Below, one piece after another: positions 1 to 8,643 of a stretch of 64,000 bases of DNA. This DNA is from Ferrimonas pelagia (GTDB lineage Bacteria > Pseudomonadota > Gammaproteobacteria > Enterobacterales > Shewanellaceae), in the NCBI RefSeq assembly GCF_039543565.1, contig NZ_BAABJZ010000094.1, positions 15,254 to 79,253 on the forward strand. The letters are read 5' to 3'. Position numbers and translations under genes: made by a program. Below the pieces are notes generated by a model. That model did no database searches. It was not told the origin of the DNA and saw only the letters and a list, made by a program, of their open reading frames with translations. Positions within the stretch are counted from its first letter, which is position 1, and every line of letters begins with the position of its first letter.

Positions 1-370
1 ACTGCGCCAAGGCGGAGACGAAATTGGTGATGGCCGTCTGCTTATTGGCCTCGAAATGACCGGTGCCCACCGAGGCGCCTTTGCCCATACCGGCATTGAC
101 GATCACCCGATCGATGGTGCCGCCAAAGTCCTGCCGAAACCCATTGAATACCGCGAACACCTGCTCATGGTCATTCACATCCAGTGCCCGTACATACACC
201 CGTATGGCCGGGTAGGCCAGCTCCAGCTCCGACTTAAGCGCATCCAGTCGGTCCGTCCGGCGCGCGCACAGCGCCAGATCCCGCCCCATCGCCGCAAACT
301 GCCTGGCCATCTCCCGTCCCAGCCCGGAACTGGCGCCGGTGATCACGATCCCCTGCCTCACCTTACCCAT
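1..370 (-). CDS. SDR-family short-chain dehydrogenase (3' end cut by window edge)
   Basis: Read on the minus strand from an ATG at 368-370, the frame is open to base 1. The N-terminus reads MGKVRQGIVITGASSGLG, which carries the TGxxxGxG dinucleotide-binding motif of the Rossmann fold. Further on are an RRTDRL segment (the usual NADP-contact position) and VIVNAGMG, matching the NNAG motif of classical SDRs. About 123 residues are visible; the YxxxK catalytic pair and substrate region lie outside the window. It is a probable NAD(P)-dependent oxidoreductase of unknown substrate. It lies downstream of the peptidase gene in the same orientation, with about 70 bp between them. Confidence 0.85.
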   Translation of the reverse strand, partial: MGKVRQGIVITGASSGLGREMARQFAAMGRDLALCARRTDRLDALKSELELAYPAIRVYVRALDVNDHEQVFAVFNGFRQDFGGTIDRVIVNAGMGKGASVGTGHFEANKQTAITNFVSALAQ

Positions 371-440
371 ACACACTCCCTGTCTCTGCTCTCGCCGGCC
401 GCAAAACGGCCAGATCTCCCTTAACTTGCCCCAGGCCCGA

Positions 441-2573
441 CTAGAGCACAATCCCACGCCGCCGCAATAACGCCTGGGTGTCCGGCGCCTTGCCGCGGAA
501 ATTGCGATACAAGGTCATCAACTCGTCGGTGTTGCCCTGACTCAGGATCGCCCGGCGAAACGCCTCCCCCTGCGATCGGCTCAAGCCGCCTTGCGCCTGC
601 ACATGGGCAAAGGCATCCGCGGCGAGGATCTCACTCCACAGATAGGCGTAATACGTGGCGGAATAACCCCGTGCAAACACGTGACCAAAGTAGGTCGAGC
701 CATAGCGAGGCGGCACGAACGGCAGAGCAACACCATGGCGAGACAACACCTCAGCCTCAAAGCCCGCCACATCGGTAACACCATGGTCTGCCGTCAAGCT
801 ATGCCACTCCAGATCCAGCAGCGCCGCGGCCAGATACTCCAAGGTATCAAACCCCTGATTGAACCGCTCTGCGGCCACCGCCCGCTGCAGCAGGGCCGAC
901 GGGATCGGCGTCCCGGTTTGATGGTGGCGAGCATAGCGGCCGATCACCTCGGGATGAAATCGCCAGTCCTCCTGAAATTTAGAGGGGAATTCAGCAAAGT
1001 CCCGTGACACCGCCGTCCCAGACAGGCTGCGATAGCGGACATCCGACAGCAAGCCGTGCAGCGCATGCCCCATCTCATGGAACAGCGTCTTCACCTCGCG
1101 CAGAGTGAGCAACTGCGGCTCGCCATCGGCGGCGCGCTGCAGGTTGGCGACATTCAGCACCACCGGCCGACTGCCCTGCTGGTGCGACTGATGCACCAGA
1201 TTGGCCATCCAGGCGCCACCGCGCTTGCCCGGCCGGGCAAAGTAGTCACCGTAAAACAGCCCCAAAGGGCGCTCATCATGATCAATCACCTCGTACACCC
1301 GCACATCCGGGTGGTACACCGGCAGATCCGTGCGCCGCTCGAACCGCACCCCGAACAGCTGTGTCATGGTGAAGAACACTCCTTGCTCCAGCACTCGGTC
1401 AAACTCCAGATACTGGCTTAGCTCATCGCTGTCGTACTGATAACGCTCGCGCCGCAACCGCTCGGCGTAATAAAACCAATCCCAGGGCTGCAGTTCATGG
1501 TCGCCGCCGTCCAGTGCGATCTGCTGCCGCAGCTGTTGCGCTTCCCGCTCAGTATTGGCCCGTACCTGTGGCACCATAGAGCTCAGCAGCGCCGCCGCCG
1601 CGGTCGGGGTTTGCGCCATCTGCTTATCGAGTCGATATTCGGCCCAGCTTTGATAGCCCAACAGGGCGGCCTTTTCCGAGCGCAGCGCCATCAATGACAA
1701 GATCACCTGACGATTATCAAACGGCGCCTCGCTGCCCCGCTGGGCCGACGCGCGCCACAATTGCGCTCGCAAGGCTCGGTTGTCTAACTGACTGAGCAGC
1801 GGCTGCCGGGTCGTGCTGCTGAGCCGGAGCAGATACCGCCCAGGCTGACCGGCCTCTTGCGCCGCCCGCGCAGCGGCGCGGATCTGCCGCTCGCTCGCCC
1901 CCGCCAGGCACGCCACATCATCTACCCAGACCGCCGCCGCTTCGGTGGCCGCCAGCAGATGTTCGCCAAATTGATTGGTTAACTGGGCGATCTCGCCATT
2001 AAGCTCACGCACGCGCGCTTGTTCAGCCTCATTGAGCCGGGCGCCGGTGCGGACAAAACGCTGATGGGTCTGCTCCAACAAACGCCGATCCTCCCTCTGC
2101 CAACCCTGACTGGGTACCATTAAGCTATCGAGCCGGGCAAACAAGGCACGATCTTGATAGATCGCATCATTATGCTCGGAGAACCGCAGCGCATACTCCG
2201 CCTTCAGCGCCTGACGCTGAGCTTGACTCTCCACCGCCACCAGGTGATTAAACACCCGCCGGGAGCGGCGCAGCAGCTCACCGCTGAGCTCCAGCGCCAA
2301 TACCGTATTCTCAAACGAGGCGGGCTCTGGGTTCCCCAGAATAGCGGCGATCTCGGCCCGTTGAGCCGCCATGCCAGCGTCAAAAGCTGGGGCAAAGTGC
2401 CGATCATCGATCCGCGAAAAATCCGGGGCCTGATAAGCCAGCGGACTGACGCTGGCGAACGGATTGCTGTCCGATAGGGACGGGAGAGCCGGTACGCTGG
2501 GCTCTGGCGTGGCCGACGAATGGCCACATCCCACCAGCAACGACAGCGCCGCAAGCCAAACGAGCTTGTGCAT
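441..2573 (-). CDS. M3-family oligopeptidase / peptidyl-dipeptidase lipoprotein (first of a tandem pair)
   Basis: A 710-residue zinc metallopeptidase of family M3 (Dcp/oligopeptidase A type), which cleaves short peptides. The N-terminus is a lipoprotein signal peptide with lipobox LVGC, so the enzyme is probably anchored in the cell envelope rather than cytosolic like E. coli Dcp. The zinc motif HEMGH lies near residue 498, with the downstream glutamate in SRDFAEFPS as third ligand. The C-terminal YYAYLWSEILAADAF block is typical of the Dcp branch. The start is preceded by AAGGAAGAG. It is a close paralogue of the adjacent upstream gene, suggesting duplication. Confidence 0.92.
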   Translation of the reverse strand: MHKLVWLAALSLLVGCGHSSATPEPSVPALPSLSDSNPFASVSPLAYQAPDFSRIDDRHFAPAFDAGMAAQRAEIAAILGNPEPASFENTVLALELSGELLRRSRRVFNHLVAVESQAQRQALKAEYALRFSEHNDAIYQDRALFARLDSLMVPSQGWQREDRRLLEQTHQRFVRTGARLNEAEQARVRELNGEIAQLTNQFGEHLLAATEAAAVWVDDVACLAGASERQIRAAARAAQEAGQPGRYLLRLSSTTRQPLLSQLDNRALRAQLWRASAQRGSEAPFDNRQVILSLMALRSEKAALLGYQSWAEYRLDKQMAQTPTAAAALLSSMVPQVRANTEREAQQLRQQIALDGGDHELQPWDWFYYAERLRRERYQYDSDELSQYLEFDRVLEQGVFFTMTQLFGVRFERRTDLPVYHPDVRVYEVIDHDERPLGLFYGDYFARPGKRGGAWMANLVHQSHQQGSRPVVLNVANLQRAADGEPQLLTLREVKTLFHEMGHALHGLLSDVRYRSLSGTAVSRDFAEFPSKFQEDWRFHPEVIGRYARHHQTGTPIPSALLQRAVAAERFNQGFDTLEYLAAALLDLEWHSLTADHGVTDVAGFEAEVLSRHGVALPFVPPRYGSTYFGHVFARGYSATYYAYLWSEILAADAFAHVQAQGGLSRSQGEAFRRAILSQGNTDELMTLYRNFRGKAPDTQALLRRRGIVL

Positions 2574-2700
2574 AATTCTCTTCCTTGAAAAGGGGGGTGG
2601 ATCCGACTATTGGGGCCGGTTTCGATCACAAACGACCATACCCGCATTGTCACCGCACCAACAAGCGAAAAGCGGCCAAATGACGAAAATTAAGACAAAC

Positions 2701-2731
2701 AAAAAAGCCAGCCAAATGGCCGGCTTTTCAA
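2701..2731 (-). terminator. Intrinsic terminator of the upstream M3 peptidase gene
   Basis: On the minus strand a stem AAAGCCGGCC / GGCTGGCTTT with loop ATTT (one G-U pair) is followed by a T run. It lies just past the stop of the peptidase gene ending at 2747 and separates it from the next peptidase gene, which therefore probably has its own promoter between about 2574 and 2700. Confidence 0.85.
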
Positions 2732-2746
2732 TATCTTGCTAAGAAG

Positions 2747-4918
2747 TTACAGCAGGATCCCACGACGGATTAACAAGGCTTCTGTGGTGGGTTCGTCGCC
2801 CTTATAGGCCTTATAGGCTTCCATCAGATCCTGACTGTTGCCCACCGCCAAGATCTTGCGGCGGAACACTTCACCACTCTCCCGGCTCAACCCGCCATTG
2901 TCGCGGACAAAGGCAAAGGCGTCCGCCGCCAAGATCTCACTCCACATGTAGGCGTAGTAACCGGACGAATAGCCGGTCGGCGAGGAGAAGATATGGTTAA
3001 AGTAGCTGGACTTGTAGCGCGGAGGAATGTGCGACAGTGCCACGCCATTGCGCGCCAGTGCCCCTTGCTCAAACGCCGCGACATCGTCAATGCTTTGCTC
3101 CACACCGATGCTGTGCCACTCCATGTCGAGCAGCGCGGCCGACAAGTACTCCAGGGTATTAAACCCCTGGTTGAACTTAGCCGCGGCCAACACCTTGGCC
3201 AGCAGATCGTCCGGGATCGGCTCACCGGTTTCATGGTGCTTGGCGTAGTTACCGATCACCTCTGGGTGGAATGCCCAGTCTTCCTGGAAGGTGGAAGGAA
3301 ACTCGACAAAATCACGGGACACCGACGTGCCGGCCAGGCTCGGGAAGTTGACGTCGGAGAACAGGCCATGCAGGCCGTGGCCCATCTCATGGAAGATGGT
3401 GGTGGCCTCATCAAAGGACACCAACTGCGGCTGGCCTTCGGCGGCTTTAGGGATGTTCATCACATTGACGATCACCGGCTTATCCGCCAACAGGTGGCTC
3501 TGGCTGACAAAGGTGCTCATCCAGGCGCCACCACGCTTGCCCTCGCGGGCAAAATAGTCGGCGTAGAACAAGCCTAGGCTGGCGTTTTGTTCATCGAAGA
3601 TCTCATAGGCGGTCACGTCATCGTGATACACCGGCAGATCCGGCCGCGGCTTGAAGCTGATCCCAAACAGGCGGTTCATGGTGTAGAACACCCCATCTTC
3701 CAGCACCCGATTAAACTCCAGATATTGGCTGACTTGGGCCTGATCCAGATTGTACTTCTGCTGACGTACCTTCTCGGCGTAATAGAACCAGTCCCAAGGG
3801 GCCAGCTCATGATCGACCCCTTCCGCCGCCATCATCGCCTTAATCGCTTCGGCCTCTTTATCAGCATTGGCCACCACCTTAGGCGCCATGGTGCCCAACA
3901 GATCCCGAACCGCTTCCGGGGTCTTGGCCATGGTGGTTTGCAGGATATAGCTGGCCCAGTTGTCAAAGCCAAACAGAGCCGCCTTCTGGGCCCGCAGACT
4001 GGCGATGGATTGGATCACCGGCGTATTATCAAACTCACCACGGGTCGCCCGAGTGGCCGACGCGGTCCAGATCTGCTCGCGCAGCGCCCGATCCTGCAGA
4101 TCGGTCAGGATCGGCTGGCGTGTGGTGTTGGTCAGGCTCAGCAAGTACTGACCCTCCTGACCCGCCTTACTCGCGGCCGCCGCGGCCGCTTTGATCTGTC
4201 CTTGACTCAGACCTGCCAGCCGTGACACATCCTTCACCAGCACACCATCCTGGCTGCTGGCTTTGAGCACGTTCTGACTGAACAGGTTGGTTTGTTCGGA
4301 TAACTGCTTGTTGATCGCCCGCACCTGTAACTTCTGCTCCGGCGTTAGCTGGGCCCCCGCCATCACAAAGCGCTTATGGGTCACCTCCAGCAGACGCATC
4401 GCCTCGGCATTCAAGCCCAACTCGGCCCGGCGGGCGTGCAGGCTATCGATACGGGCAAACAGCGCGGCATTGAGGTAGATGTTGTCGGAGTGCTCGGCCA
4501 TCTTGGGACCCATTTCGGTCGCCAGTGCCTGACGCGCATCATTGTTGGTCGACCCCAACAGGTTGTAGAACACACTGGTAACCCGCCCCAACAGGGCGCC
4601 GCTTTGTTCCATCGTGATGATGGTGTTGTCGAAAGTCGCCGGCTCCGGGTTGTTGGCAATCGCCTGCATCTCCGCCAACTGCTGTGCCATCCCCGCCACA
4701 AAGGCCGGCTTGAAATCGGCATCGCTGATCTGACTGAAATCCGGTGTTTTGTAATCTAGCGTGCTGACAGCGTAAAAGGGATTGCTGGCTGGCAGGCTGA
4801 TGGCGCTGTCAGCAACGGACGATAAGCCAGGGGCGGGGGCGTTGGTACTGCAAGCCGCAAGGGCCAGCACCAAGCCGGTGGCGATCAGGGTTGGGCGGAC
4901 TCCCGACAAGTGAAACAT
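2747..4918 (-). CDS. M3-family oligopeptidase / peptidyl-dipeptidase lipoprotein (second of a tandem pair)
   Basis: A 723-residue M3 zinc peptidase with lipoprotein signal and lipobox ALAACS. HEMGH is near residue 507, followed by the SRDFVEFPS metal-ligand region and the GYYAYMWSEILAADAF block. Compared with the neighbouring copy the architecture is the same: both have a short linker after the lipid anchor and then the NPFA(Y)VS...Y..PDFS opening. The start is supported by AAGGAGCG. Two separately terminated copies argue for distinct expression or specificity. Family assignment is secure; substrate is not known. Confidence 0.93.
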   Translation of the reverse strand: MFHLSGVRPTLIATGLVLALAACSTNAPAPGLSSVADSAISLPASNPFYAVSTLDYKTPDFSQISDADFKPAFVAGMAQQLAEMQAIANNPEPATFDNTIITMEQSGALLGRVTSVFYNLLGSTNNDARQALATEMGPKMAEHSDNIYLNAALFARIDSLHARRAELGLNAEAMRLLEVTHKRFVMAGAQLTPEQKLQVRAINKQLSEQTNLFSQNVLKASSQDGVLVKDVSRLAGLSQGQIKAAAAAASKAGQEGQYLLSLTNTTRQPILTDLQDRALREQIWTASATRATRGEFDNTPVIQSIASLRAQKAALFGFDNWASYILQTTMAKTPEAVRDLLGTMAPKVVANADKEAEAIKAMMAAEGVDHELAPWDWFYYAEKVRQQKYNLDQAQVSQYLEFNRVLEDGVFYTMNRLFGISFKPRPDLPVYHDDVTAYEIFDEQNASLGLFYADYFAREGKRGGAWMSTFVSQSHLLADKPVIVNVMNIPKAAEGQPQLVSFDEATTIFHEMGHGLHGLFSDVNFPSLAGTSVSRDFVEFPSTFQEDWAFHPEVIGNYAKHHETGEPIPDDLLAKVLAAAKFNQGFNTLEYLSAALLDMEWHSIGVEQSIDDVAAFEQGALARNGVALSHIPPRYKSSYFNHIFSSPTGYSSGYYAYMWSEILAADAFAFVRDNGGLSRESGEVFRRKILAVGNSQDLMEAYKAYKGDEPTTEALLIRRGILL

Positions 4919-5042
4919 TCGACGCTCCTTGTAAACACCGGCTCATCCTTGTCGAGCCGGTTCATCATTGTATTAAAAGAAAAAATTCCAAAACAGATTA
5001 CACCGATGAGCAGATCCGCTGCTCACCGATTGGTAACAAAGT

Positions 5043-5077
5043 ATGTGTGTTCAATGAAAAGTAGACTGAACACACAT
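5043..5077. repeat. Perfect 11-bp inverted repeat, 13-bp spacer
   Basis: ATGTGTGTTCA (5043-5053) and TGAACACACAT (5067-5077) are exact inverted repeats. They lie between the UPF0178 gene (ends 5126) and the start of the M3 peptidase gene (4918). There is no clear T run on either side, so it could be an operator, a transcript hairpin or a weak terminator. Confidence 0.6.
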
Positions 5078-5125
5078 GGACAGGATCGCCGAGCGCCTGA
5101 TCCGGCCGCGCCCAGGCGACACTGC

Positions 5126-5584
5126 TCAGCGCTGCAAACGGCGTAAGTAGCGGTCCAGCGCATTAGCAAAGGTTTGCCGCTCCTGCTGTGACAGCGGTGG
5201 TGGCCCGCCCGTCTGGACGCCGGAGCTGCGCAGCGTATCCATAAAGTCCCGCATATTGAGGCGGGCACGAACATTGTCTCTGGTGTAGAGCTCACCGCGC
5301 GGGTTGAGTGCCAGCGCCCCCTTCTCGATCACCTCGGCGGCTAGGGGAATGTCGGCGGTGACCACCAGATCGCCCGGGGCACAGCGGCGAACGATCTCAT
5401 TGTCAGCCACATCAAAACCGGCACTGACCTGCACCGCGCGAATGACGGCGGAAGGCGGCGTCGGTATGTATTGATTGGCGATCAGGATCAGTGGGATCTG
5501 GGCACGCTCGGCGGCGCGAAACAAGACCTCTTTGATCACCTTCGGGCAAGCGTCGGCATCAACATAGATAGTGGGGCAGCTCAT
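5126..5584 (-). CDS. UPF0178 / DUF188 protein (YaiI/YqxD family)
   Basis: A 152-residue protein starting MSCPTIYVDADACPKVIKE, with the IYVDADACP signature of the YaiI/YqxD family. The conserved VTADIPLA block and the C-terminal segment with GVQTGGPPPLSQQER are also present, and the length is normal for the family. The family has a PIN-like fold in structural classifications, but its biochemical role is not established. It stands alone, with the Crp/Fnr-type gene upstream on the same strand. Confidence 0.92.
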   Translation of the reverse strand: MSCPTIYVDADACPKVIKEVLFRAAERAQIPLILIANQYIPTPPSAVIRAVQVSAGFDVADNEIVRRCAPGDLVVTADIPLAAEVIEKGALALNPRGELYTRDNVRARLNMRDFMDTLRSSGVQTGGPPPLSQQERQTFANALDRYLRRLQR

Positions 5585-5617
5585 GGTGGGTGCTCTACTG
5601 TAAAAAGACGCAGTGTA

Positions 5618-6433
5618 TCACCCCCAGCCGCCCTCCAGCGCCCTCGGTGGTTCGGCTATCCGCCCCTGAGCATTGAAAAACTGATGACGCACCACGTATT
5701 CACCGTAATAGTCATCCGTCATCAAGGCGCGCACCCCATCTATGTCGATGACAGACAAGCTGCAATAGCTCTTTTGCACCAACCCTTTGCTCACCAGATC
5801 CCGCATTAAGCCATTAAAATATTGCCGGGTGGTTCCGGTGATCCGACACAACATGTCGTCACTGAATGGGATAGCGTGCAAGCCTCTATTGGCGAACGCA
5901 TCATGCATCAGCAACAGAGCCAGATAGACAAAGTCCCTTTTACTCAACATCTGCCGCAGCATCGCCAACTCCTCCAGCTGACTCGCGACAAATTGACTGT
6001 GCGCCCGAGCATAACGCTGCACGCCCTGACTCTGCGCTTTTAACCGCTTAAGCGCCTCGCTCGGTATCAAGCGAAATCGTACTGGCGTTAAGCACCGGTA
6101 GTGCAAGGGCAAATAGTAGAACAGCTCATTGCGCTCCAATTCAAACACCATGCCACTGAGAAAGAGGTATGAGATCCCATCACGGCCATCCATCAGGGTG
6201 TACTCGCGCGCCAAGCAGCCCTGTTCGAGTTGGATCAATCCCCGATACGCGTTATGCATGCCAAAGATCTCACCCTCGGCCAGTTCAACCCACTTGCCCG
6301 CTCGCTCCACCTCCGTCACGTCGTCCGCATCACAGCCGCAACGGATCAGCTGTTGCTGCCAACTGAGACCGGCCAAACGATTAGAACAAGTTAAGACAGA
6401 AGCAGCGATAGAAGACAAAAAGGGAAATACCAC
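5618..6433 (-). CDS. Crp/Fnr-family transcriptional regulator
   Basis: A 271-residue protein with a cyclic-nucleotide-binding-like beta barrel in the N-terminal half and a C-terminal winged helix. The recognition helix lies in RITGTTRQYFNGLMRDL (about residues 195-211), followed by the wing KGLVQKSYCSLSVIDIDG. The E..R contact pair typical of CRP is replaced, so the DNA specificity should differ. The Cys cluster of FNR is absent. The start is a GTG with no strong ribosome site, so the true start is uncertain. It is divergent from the molybdoenzyme-like gene at 6628, with a CRP-geometry palindrome between them. Confidence 0.8.
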   Translation of the reverse strand: MVFPFLSSIAASVLTCSNRLAGLSWQQQLIRCGCDADDVTEVERAGKWVELAEGEIFGMHNAYRGLIQLEQGCLAREYTLMDGRDGISYLFLSGMVFELERNELFYYLPLHYRCLTPVRFRLIPSEALKRLKAQSQGVQRYARAHSQFVASQLEELAMLRQMLSKRDFVYLALLLMHDAFANRGLHAIPFSDDMLCRITGTTRQYFNGLMRDLVSKGLVQKSYCSLSVIDIDGVRALMTDDYYGEYVVRHQFFNAQGRIAEPPRALEGGWG

Positions 6434-6521
6434 ATAGCAGCAGAAATATAACCATTAGACTACCGCCGTTGCTGGGTTCACGGTGTAGCAAAATGTAAAA
6501 CTGTCGACCTGAGCCTTGTTG

Positions 6522-6541
6522 AGTGTCAACCAGATGACACT
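6522..6541. promoter_or_regulatory. Candidate Crp/Fnr-type operator AGTGTCA-N6-TGACACT
   Basis: Exact 7-bp half-sites AGTGTCA and TGACACT separated by ACCAGA give the TGxxA-N6-TxxCA geometry of CRP/FNR sites, but with TGTCA in place of TGTGA. The site lies 87-89 bp from each of the two divergent genes it separates, one of which encodes a Crp/Fnr-type regulator with an unusual recognition helix. Binding is inferred. Confidence 0.5.
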
Positions 6542-6627
6542 TGCCGCCCCTCTCACCCTCTACTCTGTGAAACATCTAACACTCAAGGCTTTTGAAGCCA
6601 CAGATCAATTCAGCACGATAACATGCC

Positions 6628-7272
6628 ATGACTCAACAACGGATAGAACTGCTCAGCGTCGTGCAAAACCGGATCTCGCCACTCGCGCCCAAACCGGTTA
6701 CCGGTGATCTACTCCCCTTCACGGCGCTGTCCGCGCCTGACGCGCAGCCGAACGATCTCATCGTTATCTTTCATTGCCGGCACCAGCCACTGCCTCAGCT
6801 CAGCGCGCCGTCGCCGCAGGAGATCATCCTGCTCAGCCCAGAGCCACACCCGGAGCTTGGCACCCATATCGCCATCCAGGAGGGCAGCCACTGGGCTTTG
6901 ATCGATGCGCTACTCTATGTCTGGCTGGTCGAGCTGGACAGCAGCCCGTTCGATCATCACTTCATCCAGCAACATGTTTATGGCTTCGCCGCCGAGCAAG
7001 CCCCGGCCAACAACGAGCTGCCCTGGCTCAGCGAAGCCGACAGCTACCGCGGATATCTGCTGGGCTGGCCCGACGCCAAGCCCAAAACCGCTGAGTGGGC
7101 CGCCAAACTCACCGGACTGGAAAGCAGCCAGATCCGCGCCCTAGCACTCACCCTGGCCGAGGCCAAAACACTGCGTGTTGTCACGGCCGATCCGGCGCTG
7201 CAACAGGCACAGCTACTGCCTCTACTGCGGGGCCACTTCCGCTCCCCTCCTTTGACCGCCCACAGCGCCTAA
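6628..7272 (+). CDS. Molybdopterin-oxidoreductase-like domain fragment, stand-alone protein
   Basis: A 214-residue protein resembling the middle of DMSO/TMAO-reductase-family catalytic subunits. NDLIVIFHCR matches the DMIVIWGNNP step, EIILLSPEPHPE the KIIVIDPRYT segment, AIQEGSHWALIDALLYV the PIRPGTDAAL helix, and AEWAAKLTGLESSQIRALA the conserved WA...TG....I..LA segment. The N-terminal iron-sulfur and signal region, the active-site Ser/Cys region and the C-terminal cofactor domain are missing. It is either a degraded gene that still has an open frame or a repurposed domain. No ribosome site stands out upstream of the ATG. Its function is unknown. Confidence 0.55.
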   Translation: MTQQRIELLSVVQNRISPLAPKPVTGDLLPFTALSAPDAQPNDLIVIFHCRHQPLPQLSAPSPQEIILLSPEPHPELGTHIAIQEGSHWALIDALLYVWLVELDSSPFDHHFIQQHVYGFAAEQAPANNELPWLSEADSYRGYLLGWPDAKPKTAEWAAKLTGLESSQIRALALTLAEAKTLRVVTADPALQQAQLLPLLRGHFRSPPLTAHSA

Positions 7273-7349
7273 CCCCAGTAAAATTGGCAAAGCACTCAAT
7301 TTATTACCATCTTTAAGACAGCGTATTGATCAATACAGGGAGTCTTGAG

Positions 7350-8219
7350 ATGGAAGAAAACGTAGAGCAAAGCTTGGTGCTATTGGAGCATATGGCCGAG
7401 AAAGGGGTGGAGCTTGCCCTCACCCATGGCCCTAAGCTGGTGTTGGCCTTCATGGTGCTGTTTGCCGGGCTTTGGTTTATCCGTGGTCTGGTCAAGGTCG
7501 TCGACAAGTCGATGGATCGCGCTAAGGTCGATGTCACCCTGCAGCGCTTTTTGCTCAGCATCATCAGCGTCGGCTTAAAGCTGATCCTCATTGTGATCTT
7601 TGCCTCGATGATCGGGGTCGAAACCGCTTCCCTGGTTGCCATGCTGGGTGCCGCCGGTCTGGCGATCGGCTTGGCGCTGCAGGGCAGCTTGGCCAACTTC
7701 GCCGGTGGCGTGCTGATCTTACTGTTCAAGCCCTTTAAGTTTGGCGATGTGATCGAAGCCCAAGGCTTTGTCGGCCGGATCAAAGAGATCCAGATCTTCA
7801 ACACCATACTGCTAACCATGGACAACCAAAAGGTGGTGATCCCCAACGGCCTGCTCTCCAATGGTTGCGTCAAGAACCTGTTCTGCGAGCCCACCCGCCG
7901 CATCGATCTCACCTTTGGCATCGGTTACGACGACGATATCCACCTGGCCAAGGAGGTGCTGGCCAAAGTGCTCAGCGACGATCCGCGCATCATCAGCGAG
8001 CCGGCACCGGAGATCTTCGTCAGCGCCCACGCCGACAGCTCAATCAATCTGCTGGTGCGCCCCTGGGTCAAGTCCGAGGACTTCTGGGAGGTGCATTTTG
8101 CCGTCATCGAACAGGTCAAGCTGGCGTTTGATCGCAACAACATCACCATCCCCTACCCGCAGCGGGATGTGCATCATCACGGCCTGTCCGATCACCTGCA
8201 GGGGACCGACAGCATCTGA
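7350..8219 (+). CDS. mscS: Small-conductance mechanosensitive channel, MscS family
   Basis: A 289-residue inner-membrane channel that opens under membrane tension to release osmolytes. Three hydrophobic segments occupy roughly residues 27-50, 65-87 and 90-115. The third is the pore helix with the Gly/Ala pattern AMLGAAGLAIGLALQGSLAN, followed by FAGGVLILLFKPFKFGD and the cytoplasmic beta domain with VVIPNGLLSN. The ATG at 7350 is preferred over an upstream TTG at 7326 because CAGGGAGT sits just before it. Length and order match E. coli MscS. Confidence 0.94.
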   Translation: MEENVEQSLVLLEHMAEKGVELALTHGPKLVLAFMVLFAGLWFIRGLVKVVDKSMDRAKVDVTLQRFLLSIISVGLKLILIVIFASMIGVETASLVAMLGAAGLAIGLALQGSLANFAGGVLILLFKPFKFGDVIEAQGFVGRIKEIQIFNTILLTMDNQKVVIPNGLLSNGCVKNLFCEPTRRIDLTFGIGYDDDIHLAKEVLAKVLSDDPRIISEPAPEIFVSAHADSSINLLVRPWVKSEDFWEVHFAVIEQVKLAFDRNNITIPYPQRDVHHHGLSDHLQGTDSI

Positions 8220-8241
8220 GCCCCAAAGAATGCCTAGACAC

Positions 8242-8271
8242 GCCAAAGCCCGCCGATTGGCGGGCTTTGGC
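8242..8271 (+). terminator. Hairpin downstream of mscS
   Basis: A perfect 13-bp stem, GCCAAAGCCCGCC / GGCGGGCTTTGGC, with loop GATT starts 23 bp past the mscS stop. There is no long T run after it, so termination is likely but not certain. Confidence 0.6.
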
Positions 8272-8597
8272 TAAGAGAAAATACGAATTTTAGCTTCGCC
8301 GTCGCTGCTGTTGTCCTACCACATTAGCCCTCTCCCACTGACGACCTTGTGCACTTATCCGCTGCAGGACGGGTTGATAAACCCATTCTCCCGCATCGTG
8401 ATTCAGCACTCAGAACTCTCCACCCTTAGAAATCGTTAGAATGGCCTTCAGTGAGATCGAATAGCTTACGGTGATCCCGGCATGAAGTGTCCTTTGCACG
8501 CGACGACTGAGCTCACGGACAAGCTCGACGCTCGAAGTCCAAGATAATGCGGGTTATCGCCTTAACCCAAAGGGTATTAAAAAAGCAGATAGAGACA
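8272..8597. other. Intergenic stretch with no recognised gene
   Basis: About 320 bp between the mscS hairpin and the terminator of the minus-strand gene at 8644. I see no convincing reading frame, RNA gene or repeat in it. Confidence 0.5.
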
Positions 8598-8624
8598 AAA
8601 AGCCGCCCCAAAGGGCGGCTTTAT
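8598..8624 (-). terminator. Intrinsic terminator of the 8644-9024 gene
   Basis: On the minus strand a 10-bp stem AAAGCCGCCC / GGGCGGCTTT with loop TTTG is followed by TT and a short T-rich tract, 20 bp past the stop codon. Confidence 0.8.
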
Positions 8625-8643
8625 CAAACCCAAGGTCACACAC

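Noticed and set aside
398..411. Terminator between the M3 peptidase and the SDR gene
   Set aside because: The GGCCG/CGGCC stem is only 5 bp and lacks a following T run on the minus strand.
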